60,489 nt of DNA, taken from assembly GCA_011051655.1 (NCBI GenBank), contig DRKS01000046.1, positions 1-60,489 on the forward strand, given 5' to 3'. The notes beneath the pieces are model-generated. The model did not search any database. It had not been told where the DNA came from and worked only from the letters and a program-made list of their open reading frames with translations. This DNA is from Sedimenticola sp. (GTDB lineage Bacteria; Pseudomonadota; Gammaproteobacteria; Chromatiales; Chromatiaceae). The translations under genes and the position numbers were made by a program. Shown here piece by piece: positions 9,177-19,330 of the stretch (positions are counted from its first letter, which is position 1; each line of letters starts with the position of its first letter).

Positions 9177-10515
9177 TGGGTTGCAAAGGGTTGTCGCGCG
9201 TTTTCTCCTGCCCGGCCTGGTGGTGTTCGGACTGCTGCCGGCCCCGGCCGCGTGGGCCGGTCCGAAGATCCAGACCTGGGAGACCGCCAACGGGGCGAAA
9301 GTGTTGTTCGTGGAGGCGCCGGAACTGCCCATGGTGGACGTGCGGCTGGTGTTCGACGCGGGCAGCGCCCGGGACGGCGACAAGCCCGGGCTGGCCCGGT
9401 TGACGGCGGGGCTGCTCAACGAGGGCGCCGGGGACTGGAATGCGGATCAGCTGGCCGAGCGGCTGGAGAACGTGGGCGCCAGGTTCGGCGCCGGATCGGC
9501 CCGGGACATGGCCTGGGTGTCGGTGCGCACCCTGACCGACCCCAAGGCGCTGGATACGGCGCTGGAGACCGTGGCGGCCATCATCGCCAGGCCCCGTTTC
9601 GAGGCGGCGGACTTCAACCGGGTGCGCAAGGCCATGCAGATCGGCCTGCGCCGGAGCGAGCAGGATCCCGGGTCGGTGGCCTCCAAGGCCTTCTACGCCC
9701 GGGTGTTCAAGGGGCATCCCTACGCCTCTCATCCCGGTGGCACCCAGGAATCCCTCGCGGCCATGACCCGTGAAGACGTGGTGGCCATGCACAAGCGCTA
9801 TTATGTGGCGCGCAACGTGATAGTGGCCATAGTGGGGGCCCTTGGCCGGGACCAGGCTGAAGAGATGGCCGGGCGGCTCACCAGGGATCTGGCGGAGGGG
9901 GAGCATGCCCCGCCGCTGCCGCCGGTGGGGCTGCCGGAGAAGGGCTGGTCGAAACACATCCCCTTTCCCTCCAGCCAGTCCCATATCCTGGCCGGCCAGC
10001 CCGGCATGCGCCGGGGCGATCCCGACTATATTCCCCTGTACCTGGGCAACCACATCCTCGGCGGCAGCGGCCTGGTCTCCCTGCTCAGCGAGGAGGTGCG
10101 TGAAAAACGCGGCCTGTCCTACAGCGTTTACAGCTACTTTCAACCCATGCGCCGCAAGGGGGCCTTCGTCATCGGCGCCCAGACCAAGAATGCCCAGGTC
10201 CATGAGGCCCTGGAGGTGATCTGGAGCACCTTGCAGGACTTTATCACCAAGGGGCCCACCCAGGAGCAGCTCACGGCGTCCAAGCAGAACATCACCGGTG
10301 GCTTTCCCCTGCGCATCGCCAGCAACAAAGACATCGTGGAATACCTGGGGCTGATCGGTTTCTACGATTTGCCGCTGGATTATCTGGACACCTTCGTCGA
10401 CAAGATCAATGCCGTCACCGCCGGGCAGATTCGCGACGCCTTCCAGCGCCGCGTGCACCCGGAAAAGTTCATCACCATCGTGGTGGGCAATGGCCAGGAG
10501 GCCCCGGCTGACTGA
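9166..10515 (+). CDS. M16 family peptidase-like protein, non-catalytic partner
   Basis: 449 residues with a signal peptide ending near PAPAAWA. The N-terminal half aligns with M16 proteins, but where HxxEH should be the sequence reads LARLTAGLLNEGAG, so zinc cannot be bound in the usual way. The C-terminal half keeps the REKRGLSYSVYSYFQP segment that contributes substrate-binding residues across the subunit interface. The start overlaps the previous gene by 11 bp, implying coupled translation and a heterodimer with it. An ATG three bases downstream is an equally possible start. Confidence 0.92.
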   Translation: MMVNGLQRVVARFLLPGLVVFGLLPAPAAWAGPKIQTWETANGAKVLFVEAPELPMVDVRLVFDAGSARDGDKPGLARLTAGLLNEGAGDWNADQLAERLENVGARFGAGSARDMAWVSVRTLTDPKALDTALETVAAIIARPRFEAADFNRVRKAMQIGLRRSEQDPGSVASKAFYARVFKGHPYASHPGGTQESLAAMTREDVVAMHKRYYVARNVIVAIVGALGRDQAEEMAGRLTRDLAEGEHAPPLPPVGLPEKGWSKHIPFPSSQSHILAGQPGMRRGDPDYIPLYLGNHILGGSGLVSLLSEEVREKRGLSYSVYSYFQPMRRKGAFVIGAQTKNAQVHEALEVIWSTLQDFITKGPTQEQLTASKQNITGGFPLRIASNKDIVEYLGLIGFYDLPLDYLDTFVDKINAVTAGQIRDAFQRRVHPEKFITIVVGNGQEAPAD

Positions 10516-10551
10516 GCGGCGCCCGGCGGTGGCCCCCTTGTCGAGGCGGGT

Positions 10552-11127
10552 GTGAAACCGGGACGGAAGGACGCCAACCGCATCCGCATCATCGGCGGGG
10601 CGCACCGGGGGCGGCGGCTGGCATTTCCCGACCTGCCGGGGCTGCGGCCCACCGGCGACCGGGTGCGCGAGACCCTTTTCAATTGGCTGCAACCCGTGCT
10701 GGCGGGTGCCCGCTGCCTGGACCTGTTCGCCGGCAGCGGGGCCCTTGGACTGGAGGCTGCTTCCCGTGGCGCGGGGTTGGTGGTGCTGCTGGACCGGGCC
10801 CCCCGGGTCGTCCGCCAGTTGCAGGCCCATATCGCGGAACTGGGGCTCAATCAGGCCCGGGCGGAGCAGGCGGACGCCCTGGCCTGGCTGGACAATCCTC
10901 CCCCGGAAACCCCCTTCGATATCGTTTTCGTGGACCCCCCGTTCGACAGCGGCCTGGCGGGACCCTGCTGCGAACGCCTCGAGAAGGGCGGTTGGCTGAC
11001 CCCGCACGCCAGGGTTTATCTTGAGACAGATGTGGTAGAATCCCCTCTTTTTTTACCGTCGGCCTGGCAGGTGTTGCGTGAAAAGAGGGCGGGGCGGGTG
11101 GCCTATCGCCTGCTTGCTCCCCGGTGA
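10552..11127 (+). CDS. rsmD: 16S rRNA (guanine966-N2)-methyltransferase
   Basis: 191 residues. A GTG start opens MKPGRKDANRIRIIGG. The SAM-binding loop CLDLFAGSGALGLEA and the catalytic DPPF motif (FVDPPFDSGL) are intact, with the RsmD hallmark GAHRGRRLAF near the start. It methylates G966 of 16S rRNA in the small subunit. It follows the M16 pair by 36 bp and precedes coaD, a neighbourhood common in gammaproteobacteria. Confidence 0.93.
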   Translation: MKPGRKDANRIRIIGGAHRGRRLAFPDLPGLRPTGDRVRETLFNWLQPVLAGARCLDLFAGSGALGLEAASRGAGLVVLLDRAPRVVRQLQAHIAELGLNQARAEQADALAWLDNPPPETPFDIVFVDPPFDSGLAGPCCERLEKGGWLTPHARVYLETDVVESPLFLPSAWQVLREKRAGRVAYRLLAPR

Positions 11128-11205
11128 GGATTGAGCGGCCGCCGCATGGGAAATTTGTTCTTCGGCCCATCTGGAACTATCATTTCTCCCATTGCGCCTG
11201 GATGA

Positions 11206-11688
<483 letters not shown>

Positions 11689-11712
11689 TTTTTTCCAGTG
11701 TAGGAGGAGTAA

Positions 11713-11973
<261 letters not shown>

Positions 11974-12003
11974 CAGGATGGCCCCCCGGTCTCTGCCGGT
12001 TTT

Positions 12004-12032
12004 GGGAAAGGCTCCGTTCAGGAGCCTTTCCC
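12004..12032 (+). terminator. Hairpin after the ferredoxin gene
   Basis: GGGAAAGGCTCC and GGAGCCTTTCCC form a perfect 12-bp stem with a five-base loop, about 30 bp after the ferredoxin stop and 41 bp before ispF. Only a short T-run follows (ATTTG), so it may be a partial terminator or a 3'-end stabiliser. Confidence 0.6.
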
Positions 12033-12073
12033 ATTTGTGCGGCGGCGTTTCCTGAGACAACGGGAGGAGGAGC

Positions 12074-12553
12074 ATGCGCATCGGCCAGGGTTATGACGCC
12101 CACCGTTTCACCGCCGGCCGGCGGCTGGTGCTGGGCGGGGTTGAGATTGAGCATGACCGGGGGCTTGCCGCTCATTCGGACGGTGATGTGCTGATCCATG
12201 CCCTGTGCGATGCCCTGCTGGGAGCGGCGGGCCAGGGTGATATCGGCCGTCATTTCCCCGACGGCAGCGCCGAATTCAAGGATATCGACAGCCGTATCCT
12301 GCTGCGCCGGGTGGTGGACCTGCTGCATGGCCGGGGGCTGCGGGTCCACAACGTCGATACCACCATCGTGGCCCAGGCCCCCCGGCTGGCGCCCCACATT
12401 CCAATCATGCGAGAGCGGCTTGCCTCGGACCTCCGGGTCCCGGAGTCCCGTGTCAATGTCAAGGCCACGACCACCGAGGGAATGGGATTCGCCGGCCGGG
12501 GCGAAGGCGTCGCCAGCTATGCGGTGGCCCTGTTGGCGGAACAGGATCTCTGA
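12074..12553 (+). CDS. ispF: 2-C-methyl-D-erythritol 2,4-cyclodiphosphate synthase
   Basis: 159 residues, matching the trimeric IspF family. It starts MRIGQGYDAHRF with the metal-binding DxH pair, and has the HSDGDVLIHALCDALLGAAGQGDIG segment and the C-terminal TTTEGMGFAGRGEGV signature. It cyclises CDP-ME-2-phosphate in the MEP isoprenoid pathway; dxr of the same pathway lies at 21.2 kb. IspD is not adjacent, unlike E. coli ispDF. It converges on glnD with a four-base gap. Confidence 0.96.
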   Translation: MRIGQGYDAHRFTAGRRLVLGGVEIEHDRGLAAHSDGDVLIHALCDALLGAAGQGDIGRHFPDGSAEFKDIDSRILLRRVVDLLHGRGLRVHNVDTTIVAQAPRLAPHIPIMRERLASDLRVPESRVNVKATTTEGMGFAGRGEGVASYAVALLAEQDL

Positions 12554-12557
12554 GCCC

Positions 12558-15233
12558 TTATTGCTGTCTTTCCAGGCAGGGGCCGGGCTCTCTTTCTCCA
12601 AGGTGTGCGAGCAGGGTTTTTTCGATGCAGTCGAACTGGGCGGTGCTTGAGAGCGGGCGGTTGTTCCGGTCGGTGATGAAGAAGATGTCCTCGGCCTCGG
12701 CGCCGATGGTGGCGATCTTGGCGGTGTGCAGCCGGATGCCGCAGGCCGCGAAGGTCCAGCCCACCTGGGACAGCAGTCCGGGGCGGTCGCTGGTGATCAG
12801 CTTCATAATGGTCAACTGATGGCCCGGCGCCTGCCGGAAGTCGATCTGGGTGGGGGTGGTGAAGTGTTTGAGCTGCCGCGGGATGCGGCGGGATACCTGC
12901 AGATCCGCGCCTTCCTGCCCGGCCAGGCCCTGCCTCAGGGTGGCGATGATCTCTTTTTTCCGCGCCTGGCCGGTGATGGGCCTGCCGTTTTCATCCAGCA
13001 CCTGGTAGCTGTTCAGGGTGTAGCCGGTGCTGGCGGTTTCGATGCGGGCCTCGACCACGTTCAGCCCGAGCTGGTCGAGCATGGTGGTGAACAGGGCGAA
13101 CAGGTTGTCCCTGTCCTCTCCGTAGTGAAACACCTCGGTGCCGCCCCTTGAGCTCTGGCGGCGCAACAGGATCAGCGGCATGGCGTCCGGGGTCGCCTCC
13201 AGCACCCTGTGCGTCTGCCAGGCGAGGGCGTTGGCCGATGTGTGCTGGAAATAGTCTTCGCTGAGGGTGGCCCAGAAGGCCTCCACCCGGTCCCGGGCGA
13301 CGCCTTCCTTTTCCAATTTCTCCAATGCCTCCTCCCGCTTTTCCCGGATGAGTTCGTCCAGGGCCTGGGGCCGGTGCAGGCCCCTTTCCAGGGCGCGCCT
13401 GGTGCTGAGATATATCTCCCGCAGCAGGGCGTTCTTCCAGGAGTTCCAGCGCTTGGGATTGGTGGCCCGGGCGTCGGCGACGGTGAGCAGGTAGAGGTAG
13501 TCCAGGCGCGTGGGGTCTCCCACTTCCTCGGCGAAGGCCTGGATGACGTCCGGGTCGCTGGTGTCCTTGCGCTGGGCGGTCATGGAGAGGATGAGGTGCT
13601 TTTCCACCAGCCAGGAGACGAGGTGGCTGTCGAAATCGCTCAATCCGTGATGCTGGCAGAAGTTCCAGGTGTCCATGGCGCCGAGGATGGAGTGATCCCC
13701 CTGCCGGCCCTTGCCCACGTCGTGGAACAGGCCCGCCAGATAGAGCAGCTCCGGCTTGGGCAGGGAGTCCATGATTTCGCTGCACAGGGGGTATTCGTGG
13801 GCGTGTTCCGGCACCGCGAACTGGCGCAGGTTGCGCACCACGAAAAGGGAGTGTTCGTCCACGGTGTAGACGTGGAACAGGTCGTACTGCATGCGGCCGA
13901 CGATGTTGGCGAAGCAGGGCAGATAGGCGGCCAGGATGCCGTAGCTGTTCATGCGCCGCAGCTCGTGGGTGATGCCCTGGGGCTGGCGCATGATTTCCAT
14001 GAACAGGCTGCGCGCGCGCAGGTCGTCCCGGAACTTGTCGTCGATCAGGTGCCGGTGATCCCGGATCAGGCGGATGGTGTTGGCGCGCACGCCCTTGAGC
14101 TCTGGCCGCTGCTGCAACAGCAGGAAGATCTCCAGCAGGGCGATGGGGGTGCGGCGGAAGACATCCGTGCGGGTGACCTCCAGGAAGCCGTTGCGGGACT
14201 GGAAGCGGCTGTTGATGGGCGCCGGTTTTCCCGGCTGGTCCTTGAGCAGGATGGCCTCCTGGAACAGTTGCAGCAGCATCTCGTTCAGCCGGCTGAGCTC
14301 CATGATGGTGCGGTAATAGCGCTGCATGAACTGCTCCACCGCCAGGTTGTGGTCCTCGTCCTCGAAGCCGAACCGTTCCGCCAGCGCCAGTTGGTAATTG
14401 AACAGCAGCCGGTCCTCCCGCCGCTTGTTCATCAGGTGAAGGGCGAAGCGCACCTTCCACAGGAAGGCCTCGCCGTCCATCAGATCCTGGTATTCGCTTT
14501 CTGTCAGAAAGCCCTCGAACACCAGGTCGTGCATGCTCTTGGCGCCGAAATGGCGCTTGGCGACCCAGCCGATCATCTGGATGTCGCGCAGGCCGCCGGG
14601 TCCTTCCTTGACGTTGGGCTCCAGGTTGTAGGCGGTGCCGCCGTATTTTTCGTGCCGCTGTTTCTGCTCCTCCCACTTGGCGGCGAAGAACTCGTTGCTG
14701 GGCCAGATGCGCCCTGGCCCCGTGGCCTCGCGCATGGCGTCGAACAGGCGGGAGGGCCCCGTGAGCAGGCGGGATTCCATCAGATTGGTGGTGACGGTGA
14801 TGTCCTGGCCGGCCTCGCGGATGCAGTCGGACAGGGTGCGCACGCTGTGGCCGATCTCCAGGCCGATATCCCAGAGGAAGGTGAGCAGTTGTTCCAGGCC
14901 TTCCTGCAGGCCGCCGGGCTCGTCGTCCCCCAGCAGGATCATGAGGTCGATGTCCGAACCGGGATGCAGCTCGCCGCGGCCATAGCCCCCCACCGCGATG
15001 AGGGCGGCGTTGGCGCCGGCGGGAATGTTGAGCCGCCAGGCGCGTATGAGCAGGGCGTCGATGAGAAAGGCCCGCTCCCTGACCAGCCCGGTGACCGGCT
15101 CGCCGGCCTCGAAGCGGGATCTGAGCCGGTCCGCGCCCTGTTTCAGGGCCTCGCGAAACAGCGCCAGGGGATTGGCGGCGGCCTCCAGGGAGCGGTCGAA
15201 TGCGGCGGTATCAAGGATGTGGTCAGCCGGCAT
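12558..15233 (-). CDS. glnD: Bifunctional [PII] uridylyltransferase / uridylyl-removing enzyme
   Basis: 891 residues (E. coli 890). The nucleotidyltransferase motif GGYGRGELHPGSDIDL lies at 82-97; a central PII-uridylyltransferase domain is followed by the HD hydrolase motif (LFHDVGKGRQGDHS) near residue 503 and two ACT domains in the last 200 residues. It senses glutamine and modifies PII proteins to control nitrogen assimilation. Its first 11 bases overlap the end of map, so the two are probably co-transcribed. In many relatives dapC/dapD follow glnD; here the dap genes are 25 kb away. Confidence 0.97.
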   Translation of the reverse strand: MPADHILDTAAFDRSLEAAANPLALFREALKQGADRLRSRFEAGEPVTGLVRERAFLIDALLIRAWRLNIPAGANAALIAVGGYGRGELHPGSDIDLMILLGDDEPGGLQEGLEQLLTFLWDIGLEIGHSVRTLSDCIREAGQDITVTTNLMESRLLTGPSRLFDAMREATGPGRIWPSNEFFAAKWEEQKQRHEKYGGTAYNLEPNVKEGPGGLRDIQMIGWVAKRHFGAKSMHDLVFEGFLTESEYQDLMDGEAFLWKVRFALHLMNKRREDRLLFNYQLALAERFGFEDEDHNLAVEQFMQRYYRTIMELSRLNEMLLQLFQEAILLKDQPGKPAPINSRFQSRNGFLEVTRTDVFRRTPIALLEIFLLLQQRPELKGVRANTIRLIRDHRHLIDDKFRDDLRARSLFMEIMRQPQGITHELRRMNSYGILAAYLPCFANIVGRMQYDLFHVYTVDEHSLFVVRNLRQFAVPEHAHEYPLCSEIMDSLPKPELLYLAGLFHDVGKGRQGDHSILGAMDTWNFCQHHGLSDFDSHLVSWLVEKHLILSMTAQRKDTSDPDVIQAFAEEVGDPTRLDYLYLLTVADARATNPKRWNSWKNALLREIYLSTRRALERGLHRPQALDELIREKREEALEKLEKEGVARDRVEAFWATLSEDYFQHTSANALAWQTHRVLEATPDAMPLILLRRQSSRGGTEVFHYGEDRDNLFALFTTMLDQLGLNVVEARIETASTGYTLNSYQVLDENGRPITGQARKKEIIATLRQGLAGQEGADLQVSRRIPRQLKHFTTPTQIDFRQAPGHQLTIMKLITSDRPGLLSQVGWTFAACGIRLHTAKIATIGAEAEDIFFITDRNNRPLSSTAQFDCIEKTLLAHLGEREPGPCLERQQ

Positions 15234-16017
15234 CCTTGAGCTGCTCCATCTCTTCGTGCTCTTCCCGGCGCAGGGTCAGGATCTCGTGGCCCTCATCGGT
15301 GACCAGGATGCTGTGCTCCCACTGGGCGGACAGGGAGCGGTCCTTGGTGACCACGGTCCAGCCGTCGGGCAACAGCTTTACGTGACGCTTGCCGGCGTTG
15401 ATCATGGGTTCGATGGTGAAGCACATGCCCGGCAGCAGGGTGATGCCGTTGTCGGAGGCGGCGTAGTGCAGAACCTGCGGATCTTCGTGGAATTCCCGGC
15501 CGATGCCGTGACCGCAGTATTCGCGCACCACCGAGAAGCGCCGCGATTCGGCGAACTGCTGGATGGCCTTGCCGATATCGCCCAGGCGGGCGCCGGGCTT
15601 TACCTGATCGATGCCGATATAGAGGGCCTCCTGGGTGGTGCGGACCAGCCGGCGCGCCAGAACCGAAGGCTCCCCCACGAAGAACATCTTGCTGGTGTCG
15701 CCGTGAAATCCGTCTTTGATGATGGTGATGTCGATATTGACGATATCGCCCTTCTTCAGCCTTTTCCCGCCGGGAATGCCGTGGCAGATCTGGTGGTTCA
15801 CCGAGGTGCAGATGGATTTCGGAAAGCCGCGGTAGTCCAGGGGGGCGGGAATGGCCCCCTGGGTGCCGACGATGTAGTCATGGCAGATGCGGTCCAGTTC
15901 GCCGGTGGTGATCCCCGGCTGGACATGGGGTTCGATCATCTCCAGAACCTCGGCCGCCAGCCGCCCGGCCACCCGCATTTTTTCGATTTCATCGGGGGTC
16001 TTGATCACGACGGTCAT
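15223..16017 (-). CDS. map: Methionine aminopeptidase, type I
   Basis: 264 residues from the start MTVVIKTPDEIEKMR. Metal ligands of the type I fold are visible: D in GDIVNIDITI, D in GFHGDTSKMF, H in GHGIGREFHE, and glutamates in FTIEPM and near the end. It removes the initiator methionine from nascent proteins. The frame stays open upstream for 66 codons, but that segment would cross the rpsB promoter and leader and has no family similarity, so the start at 16017 is preferred. It is divergent from rpsB, the usual arrangement, and overlaps glnD. Confidence 0.95.
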   Translation of the reverse strand: MTVVIKTPDEIEKMRVAGRLAAEVLEMIEPHVQPGITTGELDRICHDYIVGTQGAIPAPLDYRGFPKSICTSVNHQICHGIPGGKRLKKGDIVNIDITIIKDGFHGDTSKMFFVGEPSVLARRLVRTTQEALYIGIDQVKPGARLGDIGKAIQQFAESRRFSVVREYCGHGIGREFHEDPQVLHYAASDNGITLLPGMCFTIEPMINAGKRHVKLLPDGWTVVTKDRSLSAQWEHSILVTDEGHEILTLRREEHEEMEQLKDAG

Positions 16018-16074
16018 GGGTGGGGGTTCCTGCGAAAATCGGGCGGACGGGCGGCCTTGCACCAGGCCGGGCAA

Positions 16075-16103
16075 TTGTGGTGACTGGCGCAGTATGGTAT
16101 AAA
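16075..16103 (+). promoter_or_regulatory. Sigma-70 promoter of the rpsB-tsf operon
   Basis: TTGTGG (16075-16080) and TATAAA (16098-16103) are separated by exactly 17 bp and point toward rpsB. The predicted start near 16110 gives a leader of about 125 nt that contains the structured element described next. Confidence 0.7.
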
Positions 16104-16145
16104 ACGCGCCGCGGATTCGCAAACGAATACGCCTAATTCTCACAT

Positions 16146-16198
16146 GCACCGGCACAGGCGGCGGGGTGCCCGGGAGACCGGGTTGCCGCCTGGGGTGC
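16146..16198 (+). ncRNA. Structured rpsB leader RNA (candidate S2 autoregulatory element)
   Basis: Three nested stems are visible. GCACC (16146-16150) pairs with GGTGC (16194-16198). CAGGCGGC (16155-16162) pairs with GCCGCCTG (16185-16192). CCCGG (16169-16173) pairs with CCGGG (16178-16182) around a GAGA tetraloop. It lies 38 nt before the rpsB start. A leader through which ribosomal protein S2 represses rpsB-tsf is known in E. coli and other gammaproteobacteria; position and shape fit, but I cannot verify the family match. Confidence 0.6.
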
Positions 16199-16235
16199 GT
16201 GGAGGTCCAACCCACTACAGATCAGGAGTAATGCA

Positions 16236-17009
16236 ATGAGTGCAGTTACCATGCGCCAGATGCTCGAGGCTGGCGTGCACTTCGGTCACCAGACCCGCTA
16301 CTGGAATCCCAAAATGGGGTCCTATATCTTCGGGCAGCGCAACAAGATCCACATCGTCAATCTGGAAAAGACGCTGCCCATGTTCAACGAGGCCATGAAT
16401 TTTCTTGGCTCTTTGGCCGCCAATGGGGGCAAGGTCCTCTTCGTCGGCACCAAGCGGGCGGCCTGCGCCGCCATCCGCGAGGAGGCGCAGCGCTGCGGCA
16501 TGCCCTTTGTCGATCACCGCTGGCTCGGCGGCATGCTGACCAACTTCAAGACCATCAAGCAGTCCATCAAGCGGCTGAAAGAGCTGGAGGCCATGTTTGA
16601 GGACGGCAGCATCGAGCAGCGCTTCAGAAAGAAAGAGGCCCTCAATCTGCGCAGGGAAAAGGACAAGCTGGAGCGCAGCCTCGGCGGCATCAAGGATATG
16701 GGGGGCATCCCCGACGCCCTGTTCGTGGTGGATGTCGGCCACGAGAAGATCGCCGTCAGCGAGGCCGTCAAGCTGGGCATCCCGGTGGTCGGGGTGGTGG
16801 ACACCAATAACGACCCGGACAACATCGACTATGTCATCCCCGGGAACGACGACTCCATCCGCGCCATTCAGCTCTATGCCCAAGGCGCCTCTGCGGCCGT
16901 GCTGGAAGGCAGGGCCAGCGCCGCTCACCTGGGTGGCGAAGGGGCCGATGAGTTCATCGAGGTGAAAGAGTCCGCCGCGCCTGAAGGTGAGACCCCTGCG
17001 ACGGCATAG
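16236..17009 (+). CDS. rpsB: 30S ribosomal protein S2
   Basis: 257 residues, typical of bacterial S2. N-terminal [24 protein letters not shown] and the FVGTKRAA and [13 protein letters not shown] segments are diagnostic. It is part of the small subunit near the mRNA exit site. A ribosome-binding site (AGGAG) lies before the ATG. It is the first gene of the rpsB-tsf-pyrH-frr-uppS run, downstream of a good promoter and a structured leader. The last 15 residues are a variable alanine/glutamate-rich tail. Confidence 0.98.
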   Translation: MSAVTMRQMLEAGVHFGHQTRYWNPKMGSYIFGQRNKIHIVNLEKTLPMFNEAMNFLGSLAANGGKVLFVGTKRAACAAIREEAQRCGMPFVDHRWLGGMLTNFKTIKQSIKRLKELEAMFEDGSIEQRFRKKEALNLRREKDKLERSLGGIKDMGGIPDALFVVDVGHEKIAVSEAVKLGIPVVGVVDTNNDPDNIDYVIPGNDDSIRAIQLYAQGASAAVLEGRASAAHLGGEGADEFIEVKESAAPEGETPATA

Positions 17010-17034
17010 GCCGGATGCCGGAATAGAGATCAAC

Positions 17035-17071
17035 CGGCCCCTCTCCGGCGGGATCCGCCGGAGAGGGGCCG
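17035..17071 (+). terminator. 17-bp perfect hairpin between rpsB and tsf
   Basis: CGGCCCCTCTCCGGCGG pairs perfectly over 17 bp with its complement around a three-base loop (GAT). Only a weak T-tract follows (TTTC), so partial termination, attenuation or an RNA-processing signal is likelier than full termination. A partial terminator between these two genes is also known in E. coli. Confidence 0.7.
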
Positions 17072-17113
17072 TTTCAGTCCTGAATTTTAGTTTTTAACCG
17101 AGGAAGAAATACC

Positions 17114-18001
17114 ATGGCCATTACAGCCTCTCTGGTAAAGGAACTGCGTGAACGCACCGGTTCCGGCATGATGGAATGTAAAAAAGCGCTGGTCGAGACC
17201 GGCGGGGATATCGAGGCCGCCATCGAGCTGATGCGCAAGTCCGGCCAGGCCAAGGCCGCCAAGAAGGCGGGGCGCACCGCCGCCGAAGGCCTCATCGTCA
17301 TCAAAACCAGCGCGGACGGCAAGCGGGCCGCGATGGTCGAGGTGAACTGCGAGACCGACTTCGTTGCGAAGGATGACAATTTCACCTCCTTTGCCGATGC
17401 CGTGGCGGAGCGCGCCCTCGACGGGGGCGCCGCCGACGTGGATGCATTGCTCAACGGCCCGCTGCACGAGGGCGAGGAGACCACCATCAATACCGCTCGC
17501 GAGGCCCTGGTGGCCAAGATCGGTGAAAACATGAACGTGCGGCGGTTCGTGCGCTTCGAGTCGCAAAACGGCTTCATCGCCAGCTACAGCCATGGCGCCC
17601 GCATCGGGGTCCTGGTGGAAATGGAAGGCGGTGACGAGACCCTCGGCAAGGATATCGCCATGCACGTGGCCGCCAGCAACCCCACCTGTGTCGCGGCGGA
17701 GGACGTGCCCGCCGATCTCCTGGAAAAGGAGCGCGAGATCTTCCGGGCCCAGGCCCTGGAGAGCGGCAAGCCCGAGAATATCGTCGACAAGATCGTGGAC
17801 GGCCGGGTGCGCAAGTACTTGTCCGAGATCACCCTGCTGGGTCAGGCCTTCGTGAAGGATCCGGATATCACCGTGGGGAAACTCCTGGACGGTGCCGGCG
17901 CCCGGGTAGTCCGCTTTCAGCGCTTCGAGGTGGGTGAAGGCATCGAGAAAAAGACCGAGAACTTCGCCGAAGAGGTCATGGCCCAGGTGCGCGGCGAATA
18001 G
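17114..18001 (+). CDS. tsf: Translation elongation factor Ts
   Basis: 295 residues (E. coli 283). Starts [28 protein letters not shown] with the [10 protein letters not shown] motif that inserts into EF-Tu to expel GDP. It recycles EF-Tu in elongation. A good ribosome-binding site (GAGGAAG) precedes the ATG. It follows rpsB after a strong hairpin and leads into pyrH after 21 bp. Confidence 0.98.
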   Translation: MAITASLVKELRERTGSGMMECKKALVETGGDIEAAIELMRKSGQAKAAKKAGRTAAEGLIVIKTSADGKRAAMVEVNCETDFVAKDDNFTSFADAVAERALDGGAADVDALLNGPLHEGEETTINTAREALVAKIGENMNVRRFVRFESQNGFIASYSHGARIGVLVEMEGGDETLGKDIAMHVAASNPTCVAAEDVPADLLEKEREIFRAQALESGKPENIVDKIVDGRVRKYLSEITLLGQAFVKDPDITVGKLLDGAGARVVRFQRFEVGEGIEKKTENFAEEVMAQVRGE

Positions 18002-18022
18002 TGCGGGTTCAGGCGGCCACCT

Positions 18023-18745
18023 TTGTCTGAATTGATTTGTCACCGGGTTCTGCTCAAGCTCAGCGGCGAGGCGCTGATGGGCAAGGCGGACTTCGGCATC
18101 GACCCCGAGGTCATCGCCCGGCTGGCGGGAGAGATCAAGGGCCTGGTGGAGGCCGGGGTGCAGATCGGCCTGGTGATCGGCGGGGGCAACATCTTCCGCG
18201 GCGCGGGGCTGGCCGAGGCCGGCATCGACCGGGTCACCGGCGACCACATGGGCATGCTGGCCACGGTGATGAACGCCCTGGCCATGCAGGATGCCCTGGA
18301 GCGCGTGGGTGTGCCTGCCCGGGTGATGTCGTCCCTGAGCATCCACGAGGTGTGTGAAGACTATATCCGGCGCCGGGCGGTGCGGCATCTGGAGAAGGGG
18401 CGGGTCGTTGTGCTTGCGGCGGGCACCGGCAACCCCTTCTTTACCACGGATTCCGCCGCCAGCCTGCGGGCGGTGGAGATCGGCGCCGAGCTGCTGATCA
18501 AGGCCACCAAGGTCAAAGGCGTCTATTCGGCGGACCCACTCAAGAACCCGGATGCGGAGTTCTATCCGCGTCTGAGTTATCATCAGGCCCTGGTCCAGAA
18601 CCTGAAGGTGATGGATGCGACGGCCATTGTGCTGTGCCGGGATAATAAGATCCCGCTGAGAGTCATGAACATCAATGAGCCCGGCGCCCTGATGCGCCTG
18701 TTACGGGGGGAGGATATCGGCTCCCTGGTGGAGAGCGGAGATTGA
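18023..18745 (+). CDS. pyrH: Uridylate kinase
   Basis: 240 residues, the standard length. The amino-acid-kinase motifs are present: [12 protein letters not shown] at the N-terminus, [12 protein letters not shown], and [14 protein letters not shown]. It phosphorylates UMP to UDP. The only in-frame start that keeps the conserved N-terminus is TTG at 18023; no ATG or GTG lies between the tsf stop and the kinase motif. The Shine-Dalgarno match is weak (AGGCGG), so coupling to tsf is likely. It ends one base before frr. Confidence 0.96.
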   Translation: MSELICHRVLLKLSGEALMGKADFGIDPEVIARLAGEIKGLVEAGVQIGLVIGGGNIFRGAGLAEAGIDRVTGDHMGMLATVMNALAMQDALERVGVPARVMSSLSIHEVCEDYIRRRAVRHLEKGRVVVLAAGTGNPFFTTDSAASLRAVEIGAELLIKATKVKGVYSADPLKNPDAEFYPRLSYHQALVQNLKVMDATAIVLCRDNKIPLRVMNINEPGALMRLLRGEDIGSLVESGD

Positions 18746-18746
18746 A

Positions 18747-19304
18747 ATGATCGACGACATTAAAAAAGATGCGGCGACACGCATGGGAAAGAGTGTCGAG
18801 GCCCTGGGCCACGAGCTTGCGAAGGTCCGGACCGGGCGCGCCCATCCCAGCCTGCTCGATCATGTCCGGGTCTCTTACTATGGCTCCGAGGTGCCGCTGA
18901 GCCAGGTGGCCAACATCAACGTGGAAGACGCGCGCACCCTGACGATCACGCCATGGGAGCAGAACATGGTGGGGCCGGTGGAAAAGGCCATTCTCAATTC
19001 CGACCTCGGCCTCAACCCCAACTCCGCCGGCAACGTCATCCGCGTGCCCCTGCCGCCCCTTACGGAGGAGCGCCGCAAGGATCTGATCCGGGTGGTGCGC
19101 CAGGAGGCGGAGCAGGCGCGGGTGGCCATTCGCAATATCCGGCGGGACGCCAATCATGACCTGAAGAACCTGGTCAAGGAAAAGCTGATCTCCGAGGACG
19201 ACGAGCGGCGCGGGGAGGAGATCATCCAGAAGCTGACAGATCAGCACATCAAGGAAGTTGACGGACTTCTTGAAGAAAAAGAAGCCGACCTGATGGCGAT
19301 TTGA
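18747..19304 (+). CDS. frr: Ribosome recycling factor
   Basis: 185 residues, exactly the usual length. N-terminal [36 protein letters not shown] and the C-terminal helical arm match RRF. With EF-G it splits post-termination ribosomes. It starts one base after the pyrH stop, indicating translational coupling. Confidence 0.98.
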   Translation: MIDDIKKDAATRMGKSVEALGHELAKVRTGRAHPSLLDHVRVSYYGSEVPLSQVANINVEDARTLTITPWEQNMVGPVEKAILNSDLGLNPNSAGNVIRVPLPPLTEERRKDLIRVVRQEAEQARVAIRNIRRDANHDLKNLVKEKLISEDDERRGEEIIQKLTDQHIKEVDGLLEEKEADLMAI

Positions 19305-19330
19305 CATTGTTTTTCGGAGGCCGCGTCGGC

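Noticed and set aside
13209-15239. A 676-codon plus-strand open frame opposite glnD
   Set aside because: Antisense shadow of glnD; no recognisable domain and biased composition.
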